Assembly: GCA_015680685.1 (NCBI GenBank)
Contig: MNCI01001033.1
Coordinates: 9,008-57,584, forward strand
Reading direction: 5' to 3'
From: Gnetum montanum
Lineage: Eukaryota > Streptophyta > Gnetopsida > Gnetales > Gnetaceae
DNA length: 48,577 nucleotides
The notes under the pieces are model-generated. The model did no database searches. It was given only the letters and a program-made list of their open reading frames with translations, and was not told the DNA's origin. Both the position numbers and the translations under genes were made by a program. This document shows positions 33,296 to 44,662 of the stretch, in pieces. Numbering within the stretch: position 1 is the first letter of the stretch; each line of letters opens with the position of its first letter.

Positions 33296-33699
33296 GAAAG
33301 CATGAACATTTTATACAAAATGCACGTATGCAATACAAAAGTTAGCACAAAATCCTCTTTCTTTATTCAAAACTATTGTCTTTCAATGTTTGCAAAATTC
33401 ATTACACGAAAATTTCAAAATCCAAAATTTCAAATTTTCAAAAAAAAAATGACATGCAGTCATGAGTTGTCTCTGTTCGCATCATTTTCGCTTTGCGTTC
33501 CTTCATCATTGCCTCATGCAATACCTTCGCCTGCTTTGTCTCTCACCAACTCTTCATTTCCTCCCTCCACGGGCATTGCACCCTCACTTGGGGCCTGCAT
33601 TGTAGGGGTGAAGTGGTCAACTAAGATAACAAACATAAACTACAACAGAGCATGAACATAAACATTAACACGGTAGAAAGCGGCTAACCCGAGAAGGGC
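33296..33699. other. No gene recognised; probable 3' flank of the antisense gene
   Basis: AT-rich with a poly-A run at 33440-33449. An open plus frame exists at 33302-33655 but has no family feature and lies where element II has the 3' end of the antisense gene. Confidence 0.4.
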
Positions 33700-35194
33700 T
33701 CGCATCCGTCTCGAAGGGTATCTGGTCTAAACTAAGCCTAAGGCGATGCCAAACCTCCTCTGTCATGATATCTACCCAACACCTTCTGCCTAGTGTAGCA
33801 TCTGCTGTAGCAGCTCTCTCCCTTTAGGCAGGTGTGCATCTTGGCGGCCCCGGAGAAAAGGAGACGGTCACAATCTCCCCTGTGGGAAGGGCCACCTTCC
33901 AGTTAGGAGATTTCGTGACCTTGACATGCTCTTTGAACCTGGTATAGGCTTCAGAAGCGTTAATGGCATTTACGAATGCTTCATACGTAGATGCCTCCAT
34001 AGCAGCATCTTCATATAACTTATGATAGGTGGCATTTTCCTATTTATACATATATTTATGGTTTCTTTAGGTCTGCCCCCATTTGTAAATCTTGGTGCTA
34101 ATCTCTCTTAGATCTTGATACTTTTGGTCTAGTAGGTCCATCTGCATTCGCTGCTCTATCAGCTCGCGGGTGGTCTTGACATTCTGATGTGCAACTATCC
34201 AAAACTGGGCATGGTCTACCATAGCTATGCACCAATCCTCATTGTTAGTGTTGCAAGCCATGAGAAACTCGTTCCTCGACTTGAGGTCCTCCACCTCGGC
34301 CCTCAGGTCGACCTCCCTTTGCTCAGCCTTTTGGACCATTTTCCACAGGTCCTCGTTGGTGCTCTTACACTCCCATAGGGAGCGTGCTGAGTCCAAAGCA
34401 CATTTGCAAACCTTGTCGTATGCACGACGAGATACCTTGGTCACTTCCAATGGGAATGTGGACACAACACCGACTTTCAAAGGTTGTGTTGGGTCCCATT
34501 TGAGTCGAGATGCTGTCGTGACATGAAGAGCATACCAATCGCATTAGCATAGCATAAGTAGCAAACTCAATAAACTTTAGCATAACAATGCAAGATTGGA
34601 CGACACTACTACGTACCCGCTTCAGGGTCCACCTACTGAAGGTGACTAATCATATCGTCAAAAATCCCCTACATAAACATGAACTTGTAGGGGATTTTAG
34701 CCCTCACCCCGCGTGAACCGGGGAGGGTCCTGTGGCTTCAACCATAGCATTTGTCACATAATCAAACATATTAGCAATGACCAAGATGGACTATGATGAG
34801 GCAGATATATTGTTAAACTCACTAGTGTTTGATTATGGTCTTTCTTCCGGCTGACGTAAAATGATGATGGTAGCCTGACCGGAAGTTCCTCCCAAGTCCT
34901 TATGGACCTTCTCTTCATGTGCTAGTGCCTTTCCTTTAAGGAGACCAACATCTTTTTTATTCAAGGGAGGCTCCTCCCTATCGGTAGAAGGGTTCTCCCT
35001 AATAATGAGAGCCCCTGCCTTAACTGCAGGAACTCCCTTCCTTTCGACCAGGACCTTTCTCTCTGAGACTGGGGCCCCCACATCTTTATTCGTCGTCCCT
35101 GTCCTAAGGGTCGACACCTCTTCGTCACCTTCTTCTTCTTCCTCCTCTTCTTTTGATGATTAAGAAATGCATTTGCATTAGCTCAAAGGAAGTT

Positions 35195-35262
35195 AGCCTA
35201 AGGCAGGTGCTACGCTATGCTACGCCATCTAGCGTAGCATAACGTAGTTGACTACAACAAAC
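35195..35262. repeat. GCTACGCTA/TAGCGTAGC motifs in an intron of the antisense gene (element III)
   Basis: Inverted copies of GCTACGC and GCGTAGC alternate here (35211-35245), inside the intron between the fourth and fifth exons. The same motif fills 43950-44412 in the LTR of this element. Confidence 0.7.
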
Positions 35263-35440
35263 CGAGCATTTAACGAAAGCACTTACCAATAGGGGGTTGT
35301 GTCCTCTACAGTTTAAGCCATAGTCTTTGCCCCTCCTCTTCCCCCGTGCGAAGGGTTTCCCCAATCGAAGGAGGCCTCTTTCACCGCAACTTGCTGGCCA
35401 TAGTCTCAGCCATGAGATGTTCACCCTGTGACACGCTACT

Positions 35441-35480
35441 GTCCACGGCGGGGGGTTGGGGNGGGGGGGGGGGGGGGGTC
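35441..35480. other. Poly-G run with an N (assembly-uncertain)
   Basis: A G run with one N at 35462 interrupts the fourth exon of the antisense gene. The homologous place in element II has no G run. Probably a sequencing or gap-filling artefact. Confidence 0.7.
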
Positions 35481-37344
35481 TAGCCTGCGCTGTCCTAGCC
35501 ATGAACGTTGCGGGCCACCTGATCCTTTGTTGTTACAGAAAAAGACTTCTTGATTACTTCTAGGGGATTTTGGGCTCGAATGATTAGAAAAAGCTTGTGA
35601 ATCCATGGTTTGGAAATCTTGTTGCGATTTCACATGACCTAGACTCCTTTCCCTTGGACCACCAGGAACTCCACGAAGCACTTAAGGTAGCCTATGTAGA
35701 AGGCATAATGGATGTTGGAATGGGACTCTATTTTTATACAGTGCCCCAAGATTTTAGCCCACAAGTCTTTACACAGGGACTCGGCCCAGTTGTAATGGGT
35801 TCTCTCCTCCATAACCTCACGTATTATCTAGGCTTGCTCAAGCCCTAGGACCTTTCCCTGGGTGAGTAGCTAGGGGAATGCGCGAGCACGGAAAATAGGG
35901 TAAAACTTCTTTGCAGGTCCTTCTTTGAGCTTATCCATAGGGAGCTCCTTGTGCTCCTTGGTAAGCCCAAAGCACTCCTGAATGTCCTTCTGGAGGGTCA
36001 ACTCCATCTTGGACTTCAACCCTATCGGAATGCCTTCGGTAGGGACACCGAAGAGGTCCATGAATAGCTGGTCATTGATTTAAATGATCACCTGTACCCC
36101 ATGCACGCATAGGTGGAAGAGGCCCACCTTGTCAGAGAAGGACTTAACCAGGGAAAGCATCTTGGCAGCAAGAACAACCAAATTCGGGGCCAAGAATAGA
36201 TCCATAAGCCCTGCCTTTTCGATGTTGTGGACCAAGGAGTCAGAGGCCATGCTGTTCAGCCAGCATTGGCTCGTCTCTACTTCCCCAAACTTGAATTAGA
36301 CATTAGCCCCCTATGTCTTGGCGGTTACCACCATCACCTCTTGAGGCTTCCTCACCCCTGCAACAGTTCCACAAAAATGTTTAGCAAAAAAATGCAGAAA
36401 ATTCAAAAATTTGCAAAGACACTTAAACATGTGGCACTTACCGCTCAACCTACCAGGTCGGTATGGTAGTGGGAACTGTGGGAGTTCAACCAGAATTTGT
36501 TCAATCATGATCGATTTGAAGGGTTCTACCCACTCCGCATCCAACCAGCCCTACCCCTTGCACTGATTGTAGGGAATAGAATACGCACCTGGGTAGGTGT
36601 GGTATTCACCCCCGCATTGACCGATCACACCCGTCCATAGGTTCTCAGTAGAAGAGAACTCCTACAGGGCTAGCTATGCTGTGGTTAGTAGACCTGGTAG
36701 GTTGTGAACTCCACCCTTGTCAATGAAGAACTTGGTAGCAAGCGCATACTGTTAGCATTAGGCTGATATGGCCAGCATCGCACAAACGTAATAGAACCAG
36801 GCTACAAAAAAAAACTCATCTACCAGCACAATAGACAGTCCCCTGAGGGTTCTGGAAGCACATCATCATAAAATGTGCAAGGAACAATGTGTTGAAAGGA
36901 TGGTAGCAACTATACTTGGGCATATCCCAGATCCAGGCCAAGCACCTTAACCTTGTTGGGCGCTGACTAGATCCTTCTCCCCGCCCGTTTGTGATTGCCC
37001 CATCAGTTAGAAACCTCAGAATGCCTAAACTTGCCCCAGGAAAAATGGCTTTTGTTATGTCAGCCACCTCCTCCTCCTCTAGGAAGGACCAAACGATCAC
37101 ACTGAAGTGGTCAAGGAGGAATTATAAAAAGTCTTGTGCCCCTTTTCTGAACTAGACTCCATACTCTCCCATGCATATCTGGGGAGAAGGAGCATTGGCC
37201 ATAGGTTTGTTCACATGGCACAGGACCCCTCTAATTTTCAAAATAATCAGCATGGGCGTCAGCCCCGCCCTGCACAACATAATCAGCAAATGTTAGCATC
37301 ATATCTAAGGGTAATACACATGCAACGTAGCAGTGCCTAGCAGT

Positions 37345-37445
37345 TCATAAATATAGCGTAGCATAACCCTCCGCCTGCACATAGCGTAGCAAGGGGGTGA
37401 AAGCCTAGCATAGCAAGAATATGCAAATAGCCTAGCATAGCAATT
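37345..37445. repeat. TAGCGTAGC motifs in intron 1 of the antisense gene (element III)
   Basis: ATAGCGTAGCATAA, CATAGCGTAGCAAG and CCTAGCATAGCAA recur between 37355 and 37443. This is the same intron that carries the GCAGYGTGAG motifs in element II. Confidence 0.7.
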
Positions 37446-37959
37446 AGAATAATTGATGACATTCCCTAACAAAAAACATGTCATGCCGTCGCATCACACA
37501 TGGCCTAGCCCTCCTAAGGGTTCTACGTTATGCCATTCGAAGGTCAAGTAACTTAAATTGCCCGAGGCCCCACAGTTATGACAACCATGATGGTGGCAGT
37601 TTAAGCGACCTTGCATGCAACAATGACGTAACGTTTATGCATCTGCCACGGCCGAAATGGCAGCAGCGGTAATGCAAAGGTCAAAATGACATGACCATAG
37701 AAAACATGGGCAACTAGGAATGGATGCAAAACGAATAGAATGCAAAACAAAAGCAGAGAACAACAGAAGACATAAAACGAAAAGGTGAAGGAAACATAGT
37801 AACCTATTGGGTCAACGATGTACTCTTCTGCACCGCAACGCGCACTTGTGTAACATGCCCTAGGGTCTTCTTCGCCTCCTCAATCTTTGCAAGCACTAGG
37901 TGAGTCTTGGGAACCATTGTCCTACCTGCAGATTTACCTTCTTCACTGTAAAAACTCAT

Positions 37960-38250
37960 CTTGCTAGTTGTTAGCACGATTGCGTCACGCTCCGAAATTG
38001 CCTTGTGCTCCGATGTGGGCTTTGTGCTCTTACAGTGAGAATGGAAAAATTGCCAGGGTTTAACCCCTATTTACGGTCGTGATGATAAGATAGGAAAACT
38101 TGTCACTCTATCTCTTCCATTAATGCAGAGCATGTCGCACAGCGTAGCACGCTCACCACAACATCTCAGCACTATTGACATTTAAGCCTTGACACACTTC
38201 AAGCCAACTGTTTGCTTTTCCAAAAACAAAAAATATATTTATTTTTGGTT
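37960..38250 (-). other. Upstream region of the antisense gene in element III
   Basis: Minus-strand 5' flank of the antisense gene. CGTAAATAGGGG (about 38080-38069) is a weak TATA-like candidate. No coding frame is evident. Confidence 0.35.
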
Positions 38251-38253
38251 ACA

Positions 38254-38790
38254 GGTCTGAAAAGACCTTAAACTAGTAATCCTGACAATCACAGCACGAC
38301 AAGTCTGAAAAGACCTTAAACTAAAAAGACCTTAAACTAGCAATCCTAGCGTAGTTGCACCCCTAATGGTCCGAAAAGACCCTAAACTAGCAGTTTCAAC
38401 CTATTATGATTAGCAGTCCACAATAACGTTAAACTAACAATATCACATTCTTACATGGGCGATTTTCGCATCTTCTTCCACATTAGTAGTGTCACAATTT
38501 CTAGCGACAATTTCATGTTTTCATGTCAACAGTTCGCATTTTTGCATTAACGGTTTTATATTTCTCATACCCGCAATCTCCCATTTCGCATACTATCATT
38601 TTGCATGTTAAGATCTCACATGTTACAATTTGGCAGTCCGAAATGACACTAAACTAGTAGTTTTGCATTTGCATATCGACAGTTTCATAGCTTCATACTT
38701 TGCATCGGCAGTTTTACATTTTTAGCAGTTATACATTCTTATGCCTTGGCAGTCTGCCATGACCTCAAACTAGAAAACGTTTAATCTTTA
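38254..38790 (+). repeat. Array of inverted-repeat/TTAAACTAG units before pol (element III)
   Basis: GGTCTGAAAAGACC (38254-38267) followed by TTAAACTAG, then GTCTGAAAAGAC, GGTCCGAAAAGACC, GTCCGAAATGAC (about 38636) and GTCTGCCATGAC (about 38752), each followed by an AAACTA block. Spacing is irregular, and the gaps hold CATTTTGCAT-like sequence. The array lies between the antisense gene and pol. Confidence 0.8.
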
Positions 38791-38911
38791 CATCATCACC
38801 CTTCGCAAGTTGCATCTAGTCGCTACTTTGCAAATTTTTGTTATACACAATCTCTGCCAACAAACGCCTCTTAACTAGGCTTTTATCTTATGTTGGTAGG
38901 TCGAGCAAGAG

Positions 38912-41900
38912 ATGGAAATCCATCGTGACCTCTCCACGTCCTTAACGTTAGCAGGTCCATAGGGCAAGCTCGCGAGATAGTTGAACCCCAACATGATCAA
39001 CTGGGGGTTGACCACAACTAGCATTATAGCAGCCTTAGAAGCATCCCCAGACTAGCCCAAGCATCTACTCCAAACCCTAGACTTAGAGGCCGAGGATGTA
39101 ATTGAGGACCCTCTCGTTGAGACGCCTATGACCATGTCAAAGGGGGAGGTGAAAACGTTGAAAATTAGCTCCCTCTTAGACATGCAAATGCAAAAAAAAC
39201 ATAGCCAAGATTTTACAAGACAACATCAGGGTCTTCGCATGGTTGTATAGTGACATGCTGGGTCTGGATCCGCGGATGATATAGCACAACATCGTCCTAG
39301 ACCTATGCATGAAGCCAGTCAAGCAGAAGGCTTGCAAGGTTAAGCCAAAAATTGCACTAGCCATGAGGGATGAAATCACCAAGCTATACCAAGCTGGTTT
39401 CATCTACGTGGTTGACTACTCGGAGCGGGTGTCCAACATCATGGTGGTTTTGAAGAAAATAGGAGGAATATGAATATGTATAGACTTTCGGGACTTGAAC
39501 AAGGCAACGATCAAGGATGACTTCCCACTTCTAAGCATTGATCAGCTCATCGACACCACGGCTAGACATGCTCTATTGTCTTTCATGGATGGTTTCTCCA
39601 GATACAACCAAATCCACATTAACCCAGAGCACTAGCTATCAACAACCTTCATGACCCCATGGAGGACCTTCTTCTACACCATGATGCCCTTCAGGCACAA
39701 GAATGCTGGAGCAACCTACCAGCGAGCCATGACCTACATTTTCAGTGACTACATTCTAGAAACACTAAACGACTACATGGATGATATAGTAGTCAAGCCC
39801 AAGGAAGTAGCTGATCACCCACATGATCTAGGGGTAGTTCTCAAGTACTGTCAAATGCATGACTTACGCCTCAATCCTAAGAAGTGCATCTTCGGGGTAA
39901 AAATCGGATGCATGTTAGGGTTTGTAGTATCGGAGGCTAGAATATGGGTGGACTTTGACAAAGTCTAGGCCATCGTCAGCCTGGTGCCTCCCACAAACCT
40001 TAAGGAGTTACGTGGTTTGCAAGGTAGGGTACAGTTCATTTGAAGGTTCATAGCAAGGTTGACCGACAAGCTACACCCCATGCAACATCTTCTAAAGAAG
40101 GGGGTTAACTTTGAGTGGACAACCCAATGTCAACAAGCCTTTGATGACCTAAAGAAGGAACTCTCACACCTCCCAACTGTGCATCCACCACAAAGTGATA
40201 AACACTTCTTTATCTACCTCGCCACCTCCGACACATCTATTGTGGCACTACTATGTCAGAAATGAGGCGACAGTTTTGAGATACCAATGTATTACTTAAG
40301 TCACACACTAATAGCGCACGAGGTGAAATACAATGAAGTGGAGAGGAATTGCTTTGCCTTAGTGTTCGCACTAAACAAGTGGAGGTATTACCTGTTTTGT
40401 AGTACAACCAACATCATTTGCAAGAGCAATATACTCTGGACTATCACTAACAACCTATACGAAAGTAGCAAGATAGCTCGATGGAAAGCCATAACCACGG
40501 AGTTCGATTTATGCTATGTAAGTCAATCATTGACAAAGGGTCAAGCCATAGCGACCCAACTTACGGCCTTGCCAATCGACGACTAGGAAACCATAGATCC
40601 CGAATTCCCAGACGAGCACATTGGCAATATCAATGTTGTCCCATCGCATCTCGAAGTCACTTTACACTTCGACGGTGCCTCAACTATGTGAGGAGGTAGC
40701 ACTGCTGCTGTCATCACATTCCCTTATGGGGAAATGCATCCATCCGTATATCATTTTACGTTCCCTTACACCAACAATGTGGCAGAGTATGAGGAGCTTC
40801 TTAGAGGTCTGTTAACTACCTGAGCATCGTGCATACAACACCTGGCAATCCGAGGAAATTCACAACTAGTTGTGAATCAAATCATCGAGGTCTACGCCTG
40901 CAAGGCTACGCACCTGCAACCCTACTGCAACCTAGCAAAAACCCTACTTAAGCAATTTTCAACCATAGATGTGCAACACATGGCACGCAACGAGAACACT
41001 GTGGTAGATGCCTTAGCTACACTTGTGTTAAACATTCCATCACATTCCTTTGCAAACCTGCCAACTTCGATTATTGAATGTGCAGAGCCTATCACTTAGG
41101 TGGAACACGTGGCCTCTGTCAGTGCTGCGAATACCCAAGAGTGGTATATCCACATTAAAAGTTACTTACACATGGTGAACCCCTAGGTGGATTGAGATAT
41201 GCCTAGAGAGATGCAATATGTGAGCGTTCTTGGCAATACGTGCTAATGGGAAATGATGCCCTGTGCTGATGTTCCTACGATGGGATATTGTTGGCATGTG
41301 TGGGTGGGGAGAAGGCACAGAAGGTAGTTAATGAAGTGCATGATGGGCTTTATGGTGGACACATAGCACCCAAGGCTATGGCTGCAAAATTTAGATGCCT
41401 AGGGTACTACTGGCCCTACATGGAGTGTGACTTCTTGTCGAAATTCAAGACATGTGACATGTGCCAGAGATACACAAATCTCATACATGTAGTACTTGCA
41501 GACCTGCACCCAATGCCAATCATGTGGCCCTTCCAACGATGGGGATTAGACTTCATACGACCTATCATGCCTAAGTCCCCCATAGGGCATAGTTTCATTA
41601 TCACCACCACTAAGTACTTTACCAAGTGGGTGGAAGCTATCCCCCTAAGGAAGACGATGTCTCAGCAAATCTACCATTTCATCCTGGACAACATCATAAT
41701 GAGATTTGGGCTTCCAATGACTATTGTGACCGACAATGGGCCACAGTTTAGTAGTACAGAAACCTGAACCTTCTACAATAATCTAGGTATTAAGAAATCA
41801 TTTTCCTTCCCCTACTATCTGCAGGTGAATGGGCAAGCGAAGGCTGCAAATAAGTCCATCATCAACTTGCTGAAGTGGATGCTCAACAATAGCAAGAAAC

Positions 41901-42382
41901 GATGGCACAAGGAAATCCTCTACATTCTGTGGGCCTACCAGATGACGTGCAGGACCGCAACAAGTAAGACTCCTTATAGCCTTGTTTATGGATCTAAAGC
42001 TGTGTTGCCTCTTGAGTTGCAGGTACCATCACTCCGGGTGATCCTATCTGACGTCATGACTGAAGCCCAAAAAAATGAGTCACAGATCATCGACCTTGAC
42101 TCAATAGAGGAGGAACGTGTGCAAATGCTAAGATGCATCGAGTGCTACTAGAGCAAGTAGCAGCTGAAGCACCATGTAGACCCACATCGACGGTTAGTGC
42201 AGAAGGGAGACCTCATCCTCAAGGCTATCTATGAGCACATGAGTAAATTCTCAGCCAAATGGGAAGGTCCTTATGTGGTCATTAAAGCCTTCGAGAATGG
42301 AGCCTTTAAGCTGGCAGACATGGACGGCAACGAGTTTGCCAACTCGGTGAATCACTTGTACCTCAAGCTGTACTACGTCTAA
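38912..42382 (+). pseudogene. pol of element III: RT, RNase H, aRNH, integrase
   Basis: ATG at 38912 (MEIHRDLSTSLTL), stop TAA at 42382. The length is nearly that of element II pol. Order: pre-RT (LDLEAEDVIEDP, NIRVFAWLYSDM), RT (YQAGFIYVVDY, CIDFRDLNKATIKDD, FMDGFSRYNQI, YMDDIVV at 39774-39794), RNase H (IYLATSDTSIVALL, YYLSHTL), aRNH (HFDGAS about 40670, NNVAEYEELL, IRGNSQLV) and integrase (GGHIAPKAMAAKF ... CDMCQRYTN; WGLDFI; IVTDNGPQFSS), then C-terminal GAFKLADMDGNEF. Frameshifts lie near 39195 and between 41100 and 41288, plus about ten stops. The aRNH Asp of RGDSQ is Asn, and the integrase Glu of NGQAE is Lys (41840-41842), so two active sites are lost. Confidence 0.9.
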
Positions 42383-42399
42383 AGCACAATGGCAGCCAC

Positions 42400-42695
42400 C
42401 ACCGTCTGTTATGACGATAAACTGGAAACGACACTGAGAAGCATTTGCAACGACGTTAAACTAGCGGCAACGAGTAGCGTACACGATGATGTTAAACTAG
42501 CGGCATTGAGCATCATTTGCCATGACGTTAAAGTGGCGCAACTAATCCGCCATGATGTAAAACTAGCACAGCTCGTCCACTATGACGTTAAACTGGCATG
42601 TACGGTCTACCAGGACCTTAAACTGGCACAACAGTCTATTGGGACCTTAAACCAGCACACGGTCTACCAAGACCTTAAACTGGATTCACGTCGCA
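42400..42695 (+). repeat. Array of inverted-repeat/TTAAACTAG units after pol (element III)
   Basis: About nine units starting 20-40 bases after the pol stop: GACGTTAAACTAGC, GATGTTAAACTAGC, GGTCTACCAGGACC+TTAAACTGGC (42604-42627), GGTCTACCAAGACC+TTAAACTGG. Element II has its array in the same place (14140-14648). Confidence 0.85.
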
Positions 42696-43659
42696 TCCCC
42701 AGCATGCACCAGCACCAGATACACATCAAACGAGTGGGCGCGATGCCGGCATGCGGTGGGTCGTCGCAGCTCCAAAATGTAGTTCACGACACAATGGGAA
42801 CACTGTCTGGAAGATATGTGATGCTACCACCCTTGGCATCATGCTAACCCTCCAGAGATGTTGTATGACATCACAATGGCCCTTCGAACCTACTGTCGCC
42901 ACGGCCCATCACCCTGACGGTATTTCCTTTGCTAGTTCCTGCAACTAGAGTTTCGACAGTATTGTGGCCTAGCCACAATATTGTTATCCTCCAGCTCCCT
43001 GCCAATGCCTCAGCTTGCTCGATGTTTAGCTATGTGGCAGCTAATCCCATAGCTGAACTAAGAATGCATGCCTTTAACAGGGATTCCAGAGCATTCCCAC
43101 TCATAGTGACTCCTAGCACCTTCAAGGCCAGCTCCTCCATGCCAGTGCTACCAAGGCCACTACTGGCCTTCCTACTTTTGGCACCGTGCACTAGCACGGG
43201 TGTCCAAGAGCTTCAACAATGCTAGCAGCCAACAAGACCTTTGCCCTCAAGGGCACGGCTTGCGACAGTAGCAAATGCTACAGCGTCATGAAGTGAGTGC
43301 CTTGACTAGCTTGGCTAGTTTAGGGTGCAAGTTCCATGATGTTTGTAACATAGCTCGTCACATGGGAAGCATCTGTAGGTAGGTTAAAACCCCCCGGGTG
43401 TAACGCAGCTCATCTTGGAAAAGCAACACCTATCCTACAGAGGGTCAAAGGCCAGTGAAGGTAAAGATGAAAATGCGAACGAGCTAAACATCATCTTTAC
43501 CCTTCCCTTGAACCTCCTTCCTCCTTGCTTTGTCCTTTCACTCTCAAGTGCAGCTGAGTGACGTCTCGGCACTCACTAAACGGCATCGTTAGCATCGTGA
43601 CTTCCGAGGTGTTTCATTTTTCTTTGTTAATGTCTCTCGAGCCCATTCTCCAGATGTCG
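42696..43659 (+). other. Untranslated region between array and polypurine tract of element III
   Basis: It aligns in parts with 47126-47651 of element IV: the blocks around GCATCATGCTAACC (42835-42848) and TGTGGCCTAGCCACAATATT. No protein domain was recognised, although open frames occur. Confidence 0.5.
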
Positions 43660-43670
43660 AAAAAGAGGGG
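43660..43670 (+). other. Polypurine tract of element III
   Basis: AAAAAGAGGGG, four bases before the LTR start TGAAACACC at 43675. It matches element II at 13028-13039. Confidence 0.8.
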
Positions 43671-43949
43671 CCAATGAAACACCCCAGAAAATTCGAAGTC
43701 ATTCTCGCTTCACTAGGCTTTACAATTTACGCAGCACTACGATAGTTCTTCAGGAGGAGAACACTTTTAACTTAGGCTGGCTAGTTCAAAAAATTTTCTA
43801 CTTTAGGTGTAAACAGGTTCTACGGATCATCCTGCCTGTCCACCTAGGTAGTTTGCCCAGCTGACAGCCTGCTCAGAAATGATGCACGAAGTTGACAGCA
43901 ACGCTCAAGATGCGTGAAATAGTTTAGCAAGTTTTCTAAGTCACGAAGT

Positions 43950-44412
43950 CTTCTACGCTATGCTACACCCTGCTATGTAGCGTAGCAAGCTTCAGAAAAT
44001 AATTGCAGTATGAGGTTCTATGCTACAGTATGATATGCAGCGTAGCGTAGCATGGCAACAGCTATACAACCAGCTCCATCGCCCAACTTCAAGTCCTTCA
44101 ACAATGTTCCTTTTTGTCAGGAAATGGTGGACCATGTCTGCTGCTACACTACGCTGAGCTACATGGTGTAGCAAGGCGTAGCAATTCTGTAGAAGAGACA
44201 GAAGGTAACTTAAAGGGTAAAATTAACAAGTTTGTAAGCCTCGCAACATAGGAAGCAAAGTTTGCAAATTGGCAAAGTTTTCGCAACTAAGGCTAGTTAC
44301 TACACTATGCTACGCTACGTAGCGTAGCATAGCATAGTAAGTATGCAACACACATGTAGCGGAACACACGACAAGATGCTACGCTACACCGAGCATGCTA
44401 CGCTACGAAGCA
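43950..44412. repeat. Palindromic GCTACGCTA/TAGCGTAGC motif cluster in LTR U3 (element III)
   Basis: Motifs in both orientations occur at 43955-43990, 44017-44056, 44147-44182, 44305-44335 and 44377-44408. The copy at 44305-44332 is a perfect 28-bp palindrome centred on TACGTA. Spacing is irregular. Confidence 0.8.
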
Positions 44413-44652
44413 GAACAAAGCATGCGGGTGGTTGCGTGACATCAATGCACTTCACCTAATTGGACTGTTGGCACACGTCTTCAGATGCTAACAACACAAT
44501 TATAGCATGGTAGGCTCACAATTACAGCATGGCAGGCTCGCATTACAATAGTCATGTAGGTCCAATGGTCATGCAGGCATGTGTAGCGCAAGCAAGTCAA
44601 CGTGGGCCCAAGACACGTGGCATCCAAACCGCTCCTTCCACGTGCCCTTGGT

Positions 44653-44662
44653 CTTATAAATA
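44653..44662 (+). promoter_or_regulatory. TATA box of element III LTR
   Basis: CTTATAAATA in the same relative place as CCTATAAATA in element IV and CTATAAATAC in element II, about 1 kb after the LTR start. Confidence 0.7.

Larger units (their letters stand above)
33700..37959 (-). pseudogene. Multi-exon antisense gene inside element III (between protease and RT)
   Basis: This is the homologue of the gene at 18754-23853, on the minus strand. Exons: 37959-about 37807 (MSFYSEEGKSAGRTMVPK), about 37101-36820 (VIVWSFL, TLFLAHFMMMCFQNPQGTVY), 36801-36442 (GWLDAEW), 36357-35287 (QEVMVVTAKT, GEVETSQCWL, MDLFGVPTEG, KPWIHKLF), 35149-about 34820 (acidic, Lys/Glu), about 34700-34617 (GIFDDMISHLQ), 34512 to about 33890 (SRLKWDP, KSTNEDLWKMV, TTRELIEQRMQMDLL, IYKWGQ). 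The C-terminal exon is long, charged and heptad-like, and 34480-34067 is open. Donor/acceptor positions agree with element II; intron 2 has collapsed to about 18-22 bases. Several stops and frameshifts. The 3' end is not certain. Function unknown. Confidence 0.75.

Noticed and set aside
42389-42847. 152-codon open frame after pol of element III
   Set aside because: It consists of the repeated inverted-repeat/TTAAACTAG units; the protein-level repeats are a by-product.
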